DNA from: Nitrospirales bacterium
GTDB lineage: Bacteria; Nitrospirota; Nitrospiria; Nitrospirales; UBA8639
NCBI GenBank assembly: GCA_029261255.1
Contig: JAJDBQ010000109.1
Span: 1-64,000, forward strand
Length of the DNA stretch: 64,000 nt
Direction of reading: 5' to 3'
The notes under the pieces are model-generated. The model ran no database searches and had not been told where the DNA came from. It was given only the letters and a program-made list of their open reading frames with translations. Positions 56,014-64,000 of this stretch are shown here, piece by piece. The number at the start of each line of letters is the position of its first letter. Positions within the stretch are counted from its first letter, which is position 1. Position numbers and translations under genes: made by a program.

Positions 56014-56320
56014 ACTCGCGGATCATCCTGAACGCCAATCGAAGACATTGTATTTCTCGGCTAGAGAATTGATCAATAGCATGAGAATGTCCAGCACAAG
56101 AGAAGGACCGCTTGATAGAAGAGAATATGCTTTGTGCCTGGTCAGGATGATACGATTACGTTCACGTCAAAAAACATTCAGCAGTCGTTTGTCGCTCGAC
56201 CACAACAGTGGTACTGACGCTAAACTTCGTTTCCAGTCCCCTAGCGTATGACCCGGGAAACCTTGGAAATCTCTCCAACGGGAGCACGAGTAAGCAATCT
56301 GAATTTTCCGTGATTTTCAA
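56014..56320. other. Gap between wzt and IS remnant
   Basis: About 300 bases with no gene or RNA signal recognised. Ends where the left terminal repeat of the IS remnant begins. Confidence 0.45.
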
Positions 56321-56323
56321 CTA

Positions 56324-57004
56324 GGGCGTGTTCACAATAAAGAAACATTGCTGTATATTCCTGGCCATCACCGACCCTTTCTTGTCCAGAAGGCACGAAA
56401 GCCCTCAAGATGTTAAGGAATAATCATTGGGCAAAATTGAAACAACGGTTATCAGGGAAAGGCACCGACTGCGGCGTCACAATAGCCGGCAACCGGTGCG
56501 TATCTGTCTGCCTTGTATAGATCATACACATAGCCGCCCTCTGACGAGATTTGCCTGACAAATATGGCCACTGGGACACGGTATCTGTACAGATTGTCTC
56601 GCTGGGTGTAAAGATATTTGGCCACAGATAGAAGCAGAAGTCGGACCGAGAGTGGCCTTTCCACCAAGATTCATACTCTGGTTAATTTGTTGAGTAATCC
56701 CGAGAGACTACGCGGCTCAAGGTCGAACATGACTCCGAGTTCACATTATTGCTGCCTGATTTGAATGGCGTTCGGATCAGGCTGGTCAATAAGGTCTATG
56801 GTGGCCAAACGGTTCTTGCCGCCATTAAGAAATGTGGGGCCACGGCCATTATTCCCTAAAGAGTCTCCCTAAGCATCGACCGAAATGAGAAAAAAAATCT
56901 GGATCGAAAACGGGCGACCAGCTACGATTACTTGGCTCACAACGATCAGACCCTCTTATCCCCGACCTCAACAGTTATCTGGCTATTTTAATTGTGAACA
57001 CGCC
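56324..57004. mobile_element. Degenerate IS5-family (IS427-like) element with intact ends
   Basis: Perfect terminal inverted repeats GGGCGTGTTCACAAT (56324-56338) and ATTGTGAACACGCCC (56990-57004), each bordered by TA, which fits a TA target duplication as in the IS427 group. The interior holds frameshifted transposase remnants. At 681 bases it is shorter than the ~830-1000 bases usual for such elements, so part has been lost. The next gene's ribosome site AGGAGGAAGG begins immediately outside the right end. Confidence 0.85.
56638..56859 (+). pseudogene. Frameshifted IS5-type transposase remnant
   Basis: Inside the IS. One frame reads RTESGLSTKIHTLVNLLSNP, matching the GRSRGGLSTKIHALVDA-type segment around the first catalytic Asp region; another, slightly downstream, reads LPDLNGVRIRLVNKVYGG and QTVLAAIKKCGATAIIP, matching the second catalytic segment (ADKGYDG in active elements, here NKVYGG) before a stop. 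The catalytic Asp is mutated and frames are broken, so it is not functional. Confidence 0.75.
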
Positions 57005-57027
57005 CTAGGAGGAAGGAAAGAATCTTC

Positions 57028-59370
57028 ATGAAAATATTCAGAATTTGTCCCGAACCACCGTATCTTCGCAAATTCCGAAAATTTCACTACGACAGCTTAT
57101 TCAACAAGCCCTATGATGAGCAAATAGCACTTTTTCGCCGTGAGAACATTCTCTTACCAGGCGGCTGGGCAGCCGCCATGGAAGCGGAAGGCTTCGAAGT
57201 ATTCGAAACCATCTATGGCGATACCGCACTTATGGCTCATTGGGCAATAGAAAATGGCCATCATGGACTGATTACCCAAACCACTCTTCAAGAATTGATA
57301 CTGAAGGAAATGGTACGGTCCTTCAACCCAGATGTCATCTTCATCTACGCCGGTGTATTCTTTCGATTGCCACCGGATTTTCGTGAAGCGCTCCGTCACT
57401 GCTGTTCAAAAAATATCATTATGACTGGGTTCTGGGGAGATGAATTACCGCATGGCCTGACCTATAGGGATTACTTTCACCAAATGGACTTTGTCTTTTG
57501 TAGCAGTACCGTTTACGAAAAAACATTCATCGAGGCTGGCATTCCTACCATGACCATTGGCAATTGTTTCGATAACACTATTCCCCACAAACCCGCACCC
57601 ACAAAGGTTCATCCCTTTATCTTCTCCGGCACGACGGGCTATAACTATCCCGATCATGTAGGACGGTACGAAAAGATCATTGATCTGATGCACAAGACAA
57701 ATTTGGAAATTTGGGCGAATGAACGACCTGACCTGTTCGCAACCCGCATCAGGAAGCTATTCCGTGTGATATGCGCTCGACTCATCGATGGAGTCGTCCT
57801 TCTACCAAATTTGTGTTTACGCGTACTCCAAGGGCTTACACCCTCCCGTCATGTGCGTCATCTGACGAGATTAGCTGTCTTCGCCCGAGATGCTGAAGTT
57901 CCCGGCGAAACAATGTTTCTTCCCCCCAAGGGCGCCCACCCTTTAAGTCACTACTTCGACCGGCGTAAACCACTCCGAAAGCTGTTTCCAAAAAGGGTTC
58001 ACCGTCTCTTAATGAATTCAAGTGAATATTATACGATGGTTGAAAGCGCACAGATTGTACTCAACCTCCATCGCGATGAAAAAGCTGACATTGGGAATAT
58101 TCGCTGTTTCGAAGTGACCGGCTTGGGGAGCCTACTAGTCACCGATCGGGGACAGGAACTGGCTGAGTTTCTTGAACCCGATGTAGATTTTGTGGCATTC
58201 GAAACCATTGATGAATGCGTGCAAAAGGTGGATTACCTTCTTGCCAACCCTGCTGAATTACAGCGCATTGCGACCAATGGCCAAGCAAAAACTCTATTCC
58301 GTCATACTGTGCGACATCGCTGTCACCAGATTGCTGAAAAGCTTCATGAATTAACTAGCGATTCGCCAAGCACAGTGATTGCCCGGTCTCTTGTTGTCGA
58401 CGCTGTCTACGACCTGAACCACCACCCCATTTCCTATGACATCTCATTTTTCCTGCAGGCATCAGAGATTTATCGTAAGAAACAGCACGCCAACGATCTA
58501 CAGATCACCATAGTGTGGCCGCAAGACATTGACAATATGCCGGGAGTTTCTAAGGAGGCAGATGCCGCCGTAGATGCGGCGGCCCGTGCATTCCGCATCA
58601 ACCACATTTGCGGTCAAATGGCAGAACTCATGCCCTCAAAAGGCGTCACCCATATCCGCACTCAGTCACAACAGGCTGACATGCGTCTAAGGAAGGGCCT
58701 AAATGTCTTGCCTTATCCGCTAGAACGAGACCATCACACCGCCTATTTTCGTGCTGTCATGGCGGACCACGAACTCATGACAGGATTTTCAGCCAGTATC
58801 GATGCTCATCGATATATACGCACTTGGCTGGAACCATTGCGTGCTAATCGCAAGGTTATCACTGTCACATTACGACAGTACGCATTCGACGTGGAGCGCA
58901 ATTCCAATATTGAGGCCTGGGCGGAATTTCTCGAGCCTTTGGATAAACGAGAATATGCCATCGTAATCGTACCTGACACCGATCATATCGAGGAATTCAA
59001 GGCGTCAAAGCTAAAGGTCTATCCCTCGTTTGAGCCAGTGTGCTTCGATGTCGATCTTCGTCTCGCCCTCTACGAACAGGCATTCCTTAACATGTTCATC
59101 AACAATGGCCCCTGCGTAGCAGCGACCTTGGACAAGAACGTCAACTACTTGATGTTCAAAATCATCACTCCATCGGTACCCCATTGTACTGAGGATTTTA
59201 TTCGCTGGAGCGGCTTTGAGATTGGCGAGAATCCGCCCTACGCAGGGCCCTACCAGAAATGGGTATGGGAAGACGACACGGTCGACGTTCTTTGGCGTGA
59301 GTTCATTAAGATGCGAGACAAAATTCTAAAAAAGGAACAGGTTATATCTACGGCAGAGACTCATGCCTAA
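57028..59370 (+). CDS. Large CgeB-like glycosyltransferase with extra C-terminal domain
   Basis: 780 residues. The N-terminal ~450 residues are GT-B-like, ending in a CgeB/Glyco_trans_1_2 donor domain (VLNLHRDEKADIGNIRCFEVTGLGSLLVTDRGQELAEFLE in segments, then DVDFVAFETIDECVQKVDYLLANPAE). The remaining ~310 residues form a separate domain with DLQITIVWPQDIDNMPG, NVLPYPLERDHH, YAFDVERNSNIEAWAEF, FINNGPC and VWEDDTVDVLW. It looks like a second sugar-handling module but matches no family I can name. AGGAGGAAGG precedes the ATG and sits right at the edge of the IS remnant. Probably adds sugars to the glycan exported by Wzm/Wzt. Confidence 0.82.
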   Translation: MKIFRICPEPPYLRKFRKFHYDSLFNKPYDEQIALFRRENILLPGGWAAAMEAEGFEVFETIYGDTALMAHWAIENGHHGLITQTTLQELILKEMVRSFNPDVIFIYAGVFFRLPPDFREALRHCCSKNIIMTGFWGDELPHGLTYRDYFHQMDFVFCSSTVYEKTFIEAGIPTMTIGNCFDNTIPHKPAPTKVHPFIFSGTTGYNYPDHVGRYEKIIDLMHKTNLEIWANERPDLFATRIRKLFRVICARLIDGVVLLPNLCLRVLQGLTPSRHVRHLTRLAVFARDAEVPGETMFLPPKGAHPLSHYFDRRKPLRKLFPKRVHRLLMNSSEYYTMVESAQIVLNLHRDEKADIGNIRCFEVTGLGSLLVTDRGQELAEFLEPDVDFVAFETIDECVQKVDYLLANPAELQRIATNGQAKTLFRHTVRHRCHQIAEKLHELTSDSPSTVIARSLVVDAVYDLNHHPISYDISFFLQASEIYRKKQHANDLQITIVWPQDIDNMPGVSKEADAAVDAAARAFRINHICGQMAELMPSKGVTHIRTQSQQADMRLRKGLNVLPYPLERDHHTAYFRAVMADHELMTGFSASIDAHRYIRTWLEPLRANRKVITVTLRQYAFDVERNSNIEAWAEFLEPLDKREYAIVIVPDTDHIEEFKASKLKVYPSFEPVCFDVDLRLALYEQAFLNMFINNGPCVAATLDKNVNYLMFKIITPSVPHCTEDFIRWSGFEIGENPPYAGPYQKWVWEDDTVDVLWREFIKMRDKILKKEQVISTAETHA

Positions 59371-59946
59371 GAATGTCGGCTTTTGTAGAAATATGGAGAG
59401 GTCGTAAGCAAACCTAGTCAGAAGTTGAGACATCCAATGGAAGACCTGATCCAAATACGAAACGCCGGATCATCGATTCGCCCATTTGACCAACCATCGT
59501 CTACATTAGCCACACAAGGTAGCGATTCCGACTCTAAGATGAGAAACCAGGCCATCATTCGAAGTTCCCCTGAGGAGAATCTGACGCGTTCAGCAACCAC
59601 ATCCGGCAGATCCCTCTAAGCCAACCATAGTTTAGGCATATCGACGCTAAACTTGAAATCAGGGAGCTGAACAAATACTCAGGCAATGCGGCAATTGCAT
59701 CGGACCAGACCAAAATTGTTCACAGCACTCCAGCGCCAACAAGAAGGCTCCCTTGAAAGATGAACTGCCCAAGCGCCGAAACGGAGGCCAATTGTAGCCC
59801 CATGCTGGACGCTATGATGTTACGACCGTAGGCTACTCAGCCACCTTTATGATGGTGCGTGCCGCCACTGCCCCTGGCAGGCTAATTCAAGGACATACTT
59901 GCATGACGATAAGTTCGTGAAACAGAAGAACCGGGGGAAACTTTAA
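59371..59946. other. 576-base gap without recognisable gene
   Basis: A 64-codon frame at 59425-59619 lacks a ribosome site and homology that I recognise. No IS ends, RNA gene or repeat array seen. Confidence 0.45.
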
Positions 59947-61044
59947 ATGGAACCGACAGTACGATCACACTACATACCAGAACTCGATGCCATCAGAGCC
60001 TTGGCCTTCTCGCTTGTGGTCGTAGTGCACTATGTGGTTCCAACTTGGAATCCCGCACTACAAAATCACGGCTTCATTATTTCCACCGTCCTGCAAGCCA
60101 TCATCACCTGTGGATGGTTTGGCGTGCCAATATTTCTGTTCGTCTCTGGCTACTCCTTAGCTAACGGCAAGACCGCCCCCAATACAACAATTGACCCAAA
60201 ACTCTTTTACCTCAACCGCTTCCTCCGAATTTATCCCCTCTATTTAGTCTGCCTCACCATCCTTGCCTTTACACACAAACTTCCCGGCATGACCGTTCTC
60301 AGCATAGCATTGATGCAGACCCAGGACATCCCGATCCCCAGCGCCTTTGCCCTGCTGTGGTCCATTCAGCTGGAGGTCATGTGCTATTTACTATTTCCAA
60401 TTTATCTCTTAGCTGTAATTAAACGTGACCGACAGCAAATCCTTTACTTCGTCCTAGCCCTTATTCTATTCCGGGTCTTACTCTACTACCTCCAAGCGTC
60501 GATGATGTGGGTCATGGTTTACAACACCATGTTTGGGGGCGCGGCGATTTTCCTCTTCGGCATGCTGGCAGCCAGTATGAAGAATATTGAATCACGCGCG
60601 TTGGCTTTGACGATGTCCGTGGGCGGCGGCTTCCTTCTGATCGTCTTAGCCACCATCGTGTTCCGCATGGGAGGATACCAAACAAGCACAGGATATGCTG
60701 CGACTGCGTTCTGGATGTTTTTTCCAGAAATGATATCGGTGGCCATATTTCTGCTACTCAAAGGAAGTATTAGTTTCAGCGCTAGCAAACCCCAACGGAA
60801 TTCGACCGTACTTGCCCGACTGACTTTCCACATTGGCCGTGTTTCATATTCAGGTTATGTGTTTCACTTGTTCATTCTGGATTTCTGGGGCCATGCAATC
60901 GCTCATCACTTCGACAAGGACAGCCTCACTATTCTGTGCTTGAGTTTTATTGGCTACTATTCGGTCGTAGTCGCATTTTCCCACATTACCTATAATGCCA
61001 TTGAACTTCCATTTCTTCGCTTTCGGCGTGTATACCAAAAATGA
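59947..61044 (+). CDS. Acyltransferase 3 family (OafA/YrhL-like)
   Basis: 365-residue integral membrane protein with about ten helices. Family start YIPELDAIRALAFSLVVVVHY (segment; conserved Arg and His), FGVPIFLFVSGYSLANG, and the cytoplasmic motif FYLNRFLRIYPLYLVCL with Arg-Ile-Tyr-Pro. Such proteins transfer acetyl or other acyl groups from the cytoplasm to surface sugars. GGGGGAAAC precedes the ATG. It probably decorates the glycan of this cluster. Confidence 0.92.
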   Translation: MEPTVRSHYIPELDAIRALAFSLVVVVHYVVPTWNPALQNHGFIISTVLQAIITCGWFGVPIFLFVSGYSLANGKTAPNTTIDPKLFYLNRFLRIYPLYLVCLTILAFTHKLPGMTVLSIALMQTQDIPIPSAFALLWSIQLEVMCYLLFPIYLLAVIKRDRQQILYFVLALILFRVLLYYLQASMMWVMVYNTMFGGAAIFLFGMLAASMKNIESRALALTMSVGGGFLLIVLATIVFRMGGYQTSTGYAATAFWMFFPEMISVAIFLLLKGSISFSASKPQRNSTVLARLTFHIGRVSYSGYVFHLFILDFWGHAIAHHFDKDSLTILCLSFIGYYSVVVAFSHITYNAIELPFLRFRRVYQK

Positions 61045-61115
61045 AGTGTTTAAAGCTTTCATTTGCTATAATCATGTCCAGAAATTAGTATCGAATTTCT
61101 ACAGAGAGGAGTGAG

Positions 61116-62573
61116 ATGACGGAAAACAATCACAATAATTTCAAAGAGCTATCTTCCCTTCAGGCCACTATTGAAGGTCCACAACTTACAATAAAAAAAC
61201 GCGAAGAAACAGATACTGATATGTTCTTGCGCCGCTGCTATCAAGAAGACCGGGAAGCCGACACACGCATGTGGGAAGCGAAGGCTCACACCAATTACAT
61301 GCCCAATGAAGTGAACATTCAGATTTCACGGCGGTGCAACATACGCTGCAAGATGTGTGGATGGGAAGCCTGGGAGCGAAACACGGGTTCCATGTCCTTC
61401 GACCTATTCAAGCACGTCATTCGCGAACTCAAGACCAATGAAATTGGAAAAATCCACCTGACTTCGGCCCAAGGAGAACCTCTGCTAAACCCCAACGCGT
61501 TTGAATTCATGGCCCATGCCATCGACGAAGGGCTTTCCGTGTTCTTTAGTACCAATGGGACAACCCTCAGTCAAACGAACATCACCAAAATCTGCGCGTT
61601 AGCACAAAAAGGCGATTTAACGATGATTGCCTCCTTTGCTGGCTATGACAAGGAAAGCTATGAAAAAGTCTATGATGGTGCGAATTTCGAGAACGTATCT
61701 AGAAACATCAAACTCCTGAATGAACAGTTGCAAGCAATTGGTCGACAAGACATCCTCGAAATTCGAGGCGTCATATTCAATAGTAATCAAAAACAACCCA
61801 GCATCGATTTCCTGAAGGGGTTGGGGGTTGAAGAAAATCGTATCCACATAGTCTTGCCGGATAATTTTGCAGGTAAGATTGAAGTGGGAAGGAAGTCGTC
61901 ACGCCACAATGTCTTCTCATTGAAAACTAGGCTCAGTGAAAGGCCTTTGCGACTTTGCTCAATCCTGTTGAACATTATGGTTGTATACGATGATGGCAAG
62001 GTTTCTGCTTGTGGTTGTCGTGACTCAGAAGGTGTCATGAATATTGGGGACCTCACCAAGGAAAGCTTTAAGAATATTTGCAATAGCGAAATGTACAAAA
62101 GCATGATTCAAAGCCACCTAGACCGGAATATTGATTCAATGCCATTGTGCCGTAGTTGCGACGTTCCTTACGGAGAGCCGCAACAGTATCCTGATCCCAA
62201 AAGGGAGATAGAACATGCTATCGCCGATGGTAAATTCGAAAAGGCCCTCAAGCTGATAGAAAAGGAATTGCTTCAAGATCCAAATAAAACCATCCATGTC
62301 GAACAACACATCCGCGTCAATAAAATGATGGGCCAAGTACCACGAGCCTTAAAGAGCGCCACCCGTTTGGTCGAGCTGTTACCGACTGACATGAGTATTC
62401 GGCTGTTGCGAGCCAACCTCCAATACGAGCTTCAAATGTGGTCTGGAGCCCTGAATGATTATGAGACGATTTTGTCGAGTACCCCCTCAGAAATTTCAGT
62501 ATCCTTTGAGGAAATTATCGCGAATCGTGATTTTGTTCAGAGAAAAATACAAGAGAACACGTCATGTACTTGA
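61116..62573 (+). CDS. Radical SAM/SPASM protein with TPR-like tail
   Basis: 485 residues. Radical SAM core (~65-260) with the cluster motif CNIRCKMC; strand LTSAQGEPLLNP includes the GEP SAM-binding motif. The SPASM region (~285-355) has LCSIL, CGCRD and the C-x2-C of CRSCD, so one or two auxiliary clusters are likely. Residues ~370-480 contain helical TPR-like repeats (KFEKALKLIEKELLQDPN, GQVPRALKSATRLVELLP). GAGGAGTGAG precedes the ATG. SPASM enzymes modify peptides, and a few modify sugars or heptoses; the cluster position suggests a glycan or glycopeptide substrate (inference). Confidence 0.88.
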   Translation: MTENNHNNFKELSSLQATIEGPQLTIKKREETDTDMFLRRCYQEDREADTRMWEAKAHTNYMPNEVNIQISRRCNIRCKMCGWEAWERNTGSMSFDLFKHVIRELKTNEIGKIHLTSAQGEPLLNPNAFEFMAHAIDEGLSVFFSTNGTTLSQTNITKICALAQKGDLTMIASFAGYDKESYEKVYDGANFENVSRNIKLLNEQLQAIGRQDILEIRGVIFNSNQKQPSIDFLKGLGVEENRIHIVLPDNFAGKIEVGRKSSRHNVFSLKTRLSERPLRLCSILLNIMVVYDDGKVSACGCRDSEGVMNIGDLTKESFKNICNSEMYKSMIQSHLDRNIDSMPLCRSCDVPYGEPQQYPDPKREIEHAIADGKFEKALKLIEKELLQDPNKTIHVEQHIRVNKMMGQVPRALKSATRLVELLPTDMSIRLLRANLQYELQMWSGALNDYETILSSTPSEISVSFEEIIANRDFVQRKIQENTSCT

Positions 62574-63069
62574 CGTGTTCAGAAAGAGTGATCACGTAAG
62601 GACAAATACAGCCTTACAGACCCTTGAGCAGTAAACCACGTTCTCACTCTATTGGAGAACGAATTAATCTGATTCAACAGCATGCGACAGTGTCGGCTGT
62701 TGATGATCTACTTGTGGGAAGAATCGAATAGAAGGGTACAATGTGTCATTTACTTTTTCCATGTGTATTTGAGTCTCAACCATATGCCTAGAAGCTTACT
62801 TCACATTAATCGTCCTCAATAGGCTACTGTCTTAAGCCCATGATCTCACACCTAAGTAGCCCTCAAAAGCACGTTAACCGAAACAGATCCTGAACGACGC
62901 GTGCATGTATGCGTAAGATAACAATCTTACGGGGTCCGTTGAAAAAACCGCCAACGCATCACCAGATAGGGGACGCAAATTGTGGCCCTGAACGATTCAA
63001 GCTAGCAAGTTGGAATAATTCGCCATGATGTTTGATTGGCCTACGCAACCGTTCGCGCCACCTTAACGC
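62574..63069. other. Gap at end of the polysaccharide block
   Basis: About 500 bases without a supported gene. A region near 62930-62960 resembles IS-end sequence (a run of A after GTTG), but no matching second end was found. Confidence 0.4.
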
Positions 63070-63867
63070 TCAAACCATCATGTAGACAAATGGCGATGGC
63101 AGTATTTCCTGGAAGAAGCGCGGATCATTAACACGGCAATTGACAGAACTGATCAAGAAAATTCTGAAATTAAAGGCCATGAACAGAACGGCGATTGTGG
63201 CTTCGTTCCCCTTGAGAGCGTCATCCAACAAGTCCATCAATTTTTCACGTTCTTCGCTGACCACGGTGGGTGCGTGCAACGTCCACCAATCAAACTGATA
63301 GCCGTCAACATCAGGAGTTGGTGCAAGTTCCAGTATTTTTGACAAGCCTTTGTAATCTATGTGGCGCAAGGTCAAAAGCTTCGACAAGATTTTTTGGCGC
63401 TGTTGGTCCGTGAAGTCCGGCAAACGCGCCGCAACATAACTAGCGAATTCCTCGTCAGACGCCGTCGCATTTGGCAATGGTTTTAGGATCCCACCCACTT
63501 GGAACGGCTGCCAACCTGGAACCAGCAGAGTGCCGCGGATCTTATCCTGAAGACTCCCACCGGGACCTTGCGTGATCTGCGGCAACGGATTTTTCATGTG
63601 AGGCAAGAGTGATTCAGAGGTGCGCTGAGCCTCGGCCTGATAGGTATCAATCATTCCTCGATAGCGTTGATTCTCCTCCTCCATAACCTTGTAGTTCTGA
63701 GAAACATCATCCTGGGTTGCACCTATCTTGACTTCGGCAGGCCGGAAAGCCATGTCATCGACCGAGGAAACAACAGTGGAGACCCAGGGCCTCGGAACGG
63801 CCTTGGCATAAATTCGAAGACGACACACCAACGGTCGCAAGATTGCTTTCAGCGAGCTGATGAGCAT
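63070..63867 (-). CDS. Unknown protein coupled to an SGNH-hydrolase-like gene
   Basis: 265 residues, no family recognised. A short basic/hydrophobic start (MLISSLKAILRPLVCRLRIY) could be a membrane anchor or signal. A central helical region follows (KVMEEENQRYRGMIDTYQAE), then a mixed domain with PGWQPFQVGGILKP, DEEFASYVAARLPDFTDQQRQ and YQFDWWTLHAPTVV. Start taken at the ATG that overlaps the upstream stop codon (TGATG); a GTG one codon earlier is also in frame. Coupling suggests a joint role with the upstream hydrolase. Confidence 0.6.
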   Translation of the reverse strand: MLISSLKAILRPLVCRLRIYAKAVPRPWVSTVVSSVDDMAFRPAEVKIGATQDDVSQNYKVMEEENQRYRGMIDTYQAEAQRTSESLLPHMKNPLPQITQGPGGSLQDKIRGTLLVPGWQPFQVGGILKPLPNATASDEEFASYVAARLPDFTDQQRQKILSKLLTLRHIDYKGLSKILELAPTPDVDGYQFDWWTLHAPTVVSEEREKLMDLLDDALKGNEATIAVLFMAFNFRIFLISSVNCRVNDPRFFQEILPSPFVYMMV

Positions 63868-64000
63868 CACGCCAATCCTGCAATGTCCTGGTCAACAAAA
63901 AGAAGAGGCATGAGAGCTTCCTTATAGACCTCGGCGATGAGGCGGTCACCTTCTGGTACAGTGTGTACATGGTCGGCGAAATGAGTCACGCTACCGTCAA
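63867..64000 (-). CDS. C-terminal end of SGNH/GDSL hydrolase-like protein (cut by window edge)
   Basis: The frame enters from beyond the window and ends DGSVTHFADHVHTVPEG, DRLIAEVYKEALMPLLF and DQDIAGLA. This resembles the last block of SGNH hydrolases, where D-x2-H carries the catalytic Asp and His, followed by the G-x-R-L-I-A helix. Only 44 residues are visible, so the assignment is tentative. Its stop overlaps the next gene's start. Confidence 0.5.
   Translation of the reverse strand, partial: DGSVTHFADHVHTVPEGDRLIAEVYKEALMPLLFVDQDIAGLA

Noticed and set aside
62574-63069. Possible IS1182/IS4-type remnant
   Set aside because: Only a vague resemblance at one end; no paired terminal repeats and no transposase motif could be read.
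1-64000. tRNA, rRNA and CRISPR arrays
   Set aside because: No T-loop consensus with cloverleaf context, no rRNA-like stretch and no regularly spaced repeats were seen on reading the window; a covariance-model scan would be decisive but could not be run.

Overview
The window is a 64 kb bacterial chromosome segment of roughly balanced base composition (GC looks like the high forties by eye, not calculated). It encodes Gram-negative features: lipoproteins, a TolC-type outer-membrane factor, a Wzm/Wzt polysaccharide exporter and UppP. The gene mix (class I fumarase, DUF502 protein, tmk-holB-metG, a multi-PAS hybrid kinase, copper oxidase) would suit a Nitrospirota member such as Nitrospira, but nothing seen here proves the taxon.

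Positions 2-12,776 hold a 5'-truncated FAD dehydrogenase, a dienelactone hydrolase, a MOSC protein, and a probable redox/NO regulon. That regulon has a thioredoxin-like CPVC protein followed by a truncated-hemoglobin lipoprotein, and a MarR-type regulator with four C-terminal cysteines. Three copies of one ~30-bp promoter-operator module link them, and a decayed yggS pseudogene lies between. Next is a class I fumarase whose 3' end is present a second time as a fragment on the far side of a yefM-yoeB toxin-antitoxin pair. A copper-type cluster (secreted Cys protein, multicopper oxidase, outer-membrane factor) follows.

Positions 12,790-17,000 hold a minus-strand operon: MarR regulator, two VOC proteins, pirin, glutathionyl-hydroquinone reductase and a SnoaL-like protein. 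It looks like a quinone/electrophile detoxification unit, and a tandem 15-bp operator overlaps a good sigma-70-type promoter. Positions 17,000-22,300 hold signalling genes: a small receiver protein and a 1279-residue hybrid kinase, convergent with each other. Positions 22,400-37,913 are mostly housekeeping: thiD, hydrolases, gamma-carbonic anhydrase, uppP, rfbD, glmS, glmU, tmk, holB, metG.

Positions 37,916-63,000 form a surface-polysaccharide region. Its minus-strand half carries asnB and three glycosyltransferases, the latter AT-rich. A 1.7-kb gene-poor stretch separates it from the plus-strand half: a methyltransferase, a tightly overlapping six-gene sugar cassette, a C-methyltransferase-type protein, Wzm/Wzt, a large CgeB-like glycosyltransferase, an acyltransferase and a radical SAM/SPASM protein. 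The cassette consists of an epimerase, a UDP-glucose-dehydrogenase homologue that lacks the catalytic Cys, an SDR, a Gfo/Idh/MocA oxidoreductase, a heptose-kinase-like GHMP kinase and a nucleotidyltransferase. It plausibly makes an unusual activated sugar, which Wzm/Wzt would export as part of a glycan. IS5-type remnants and long non-coding gaps mark this half as rearranged and probably acquired. The best candidates for undescribed biology are this cassette and the cysteine-MarR regulon.
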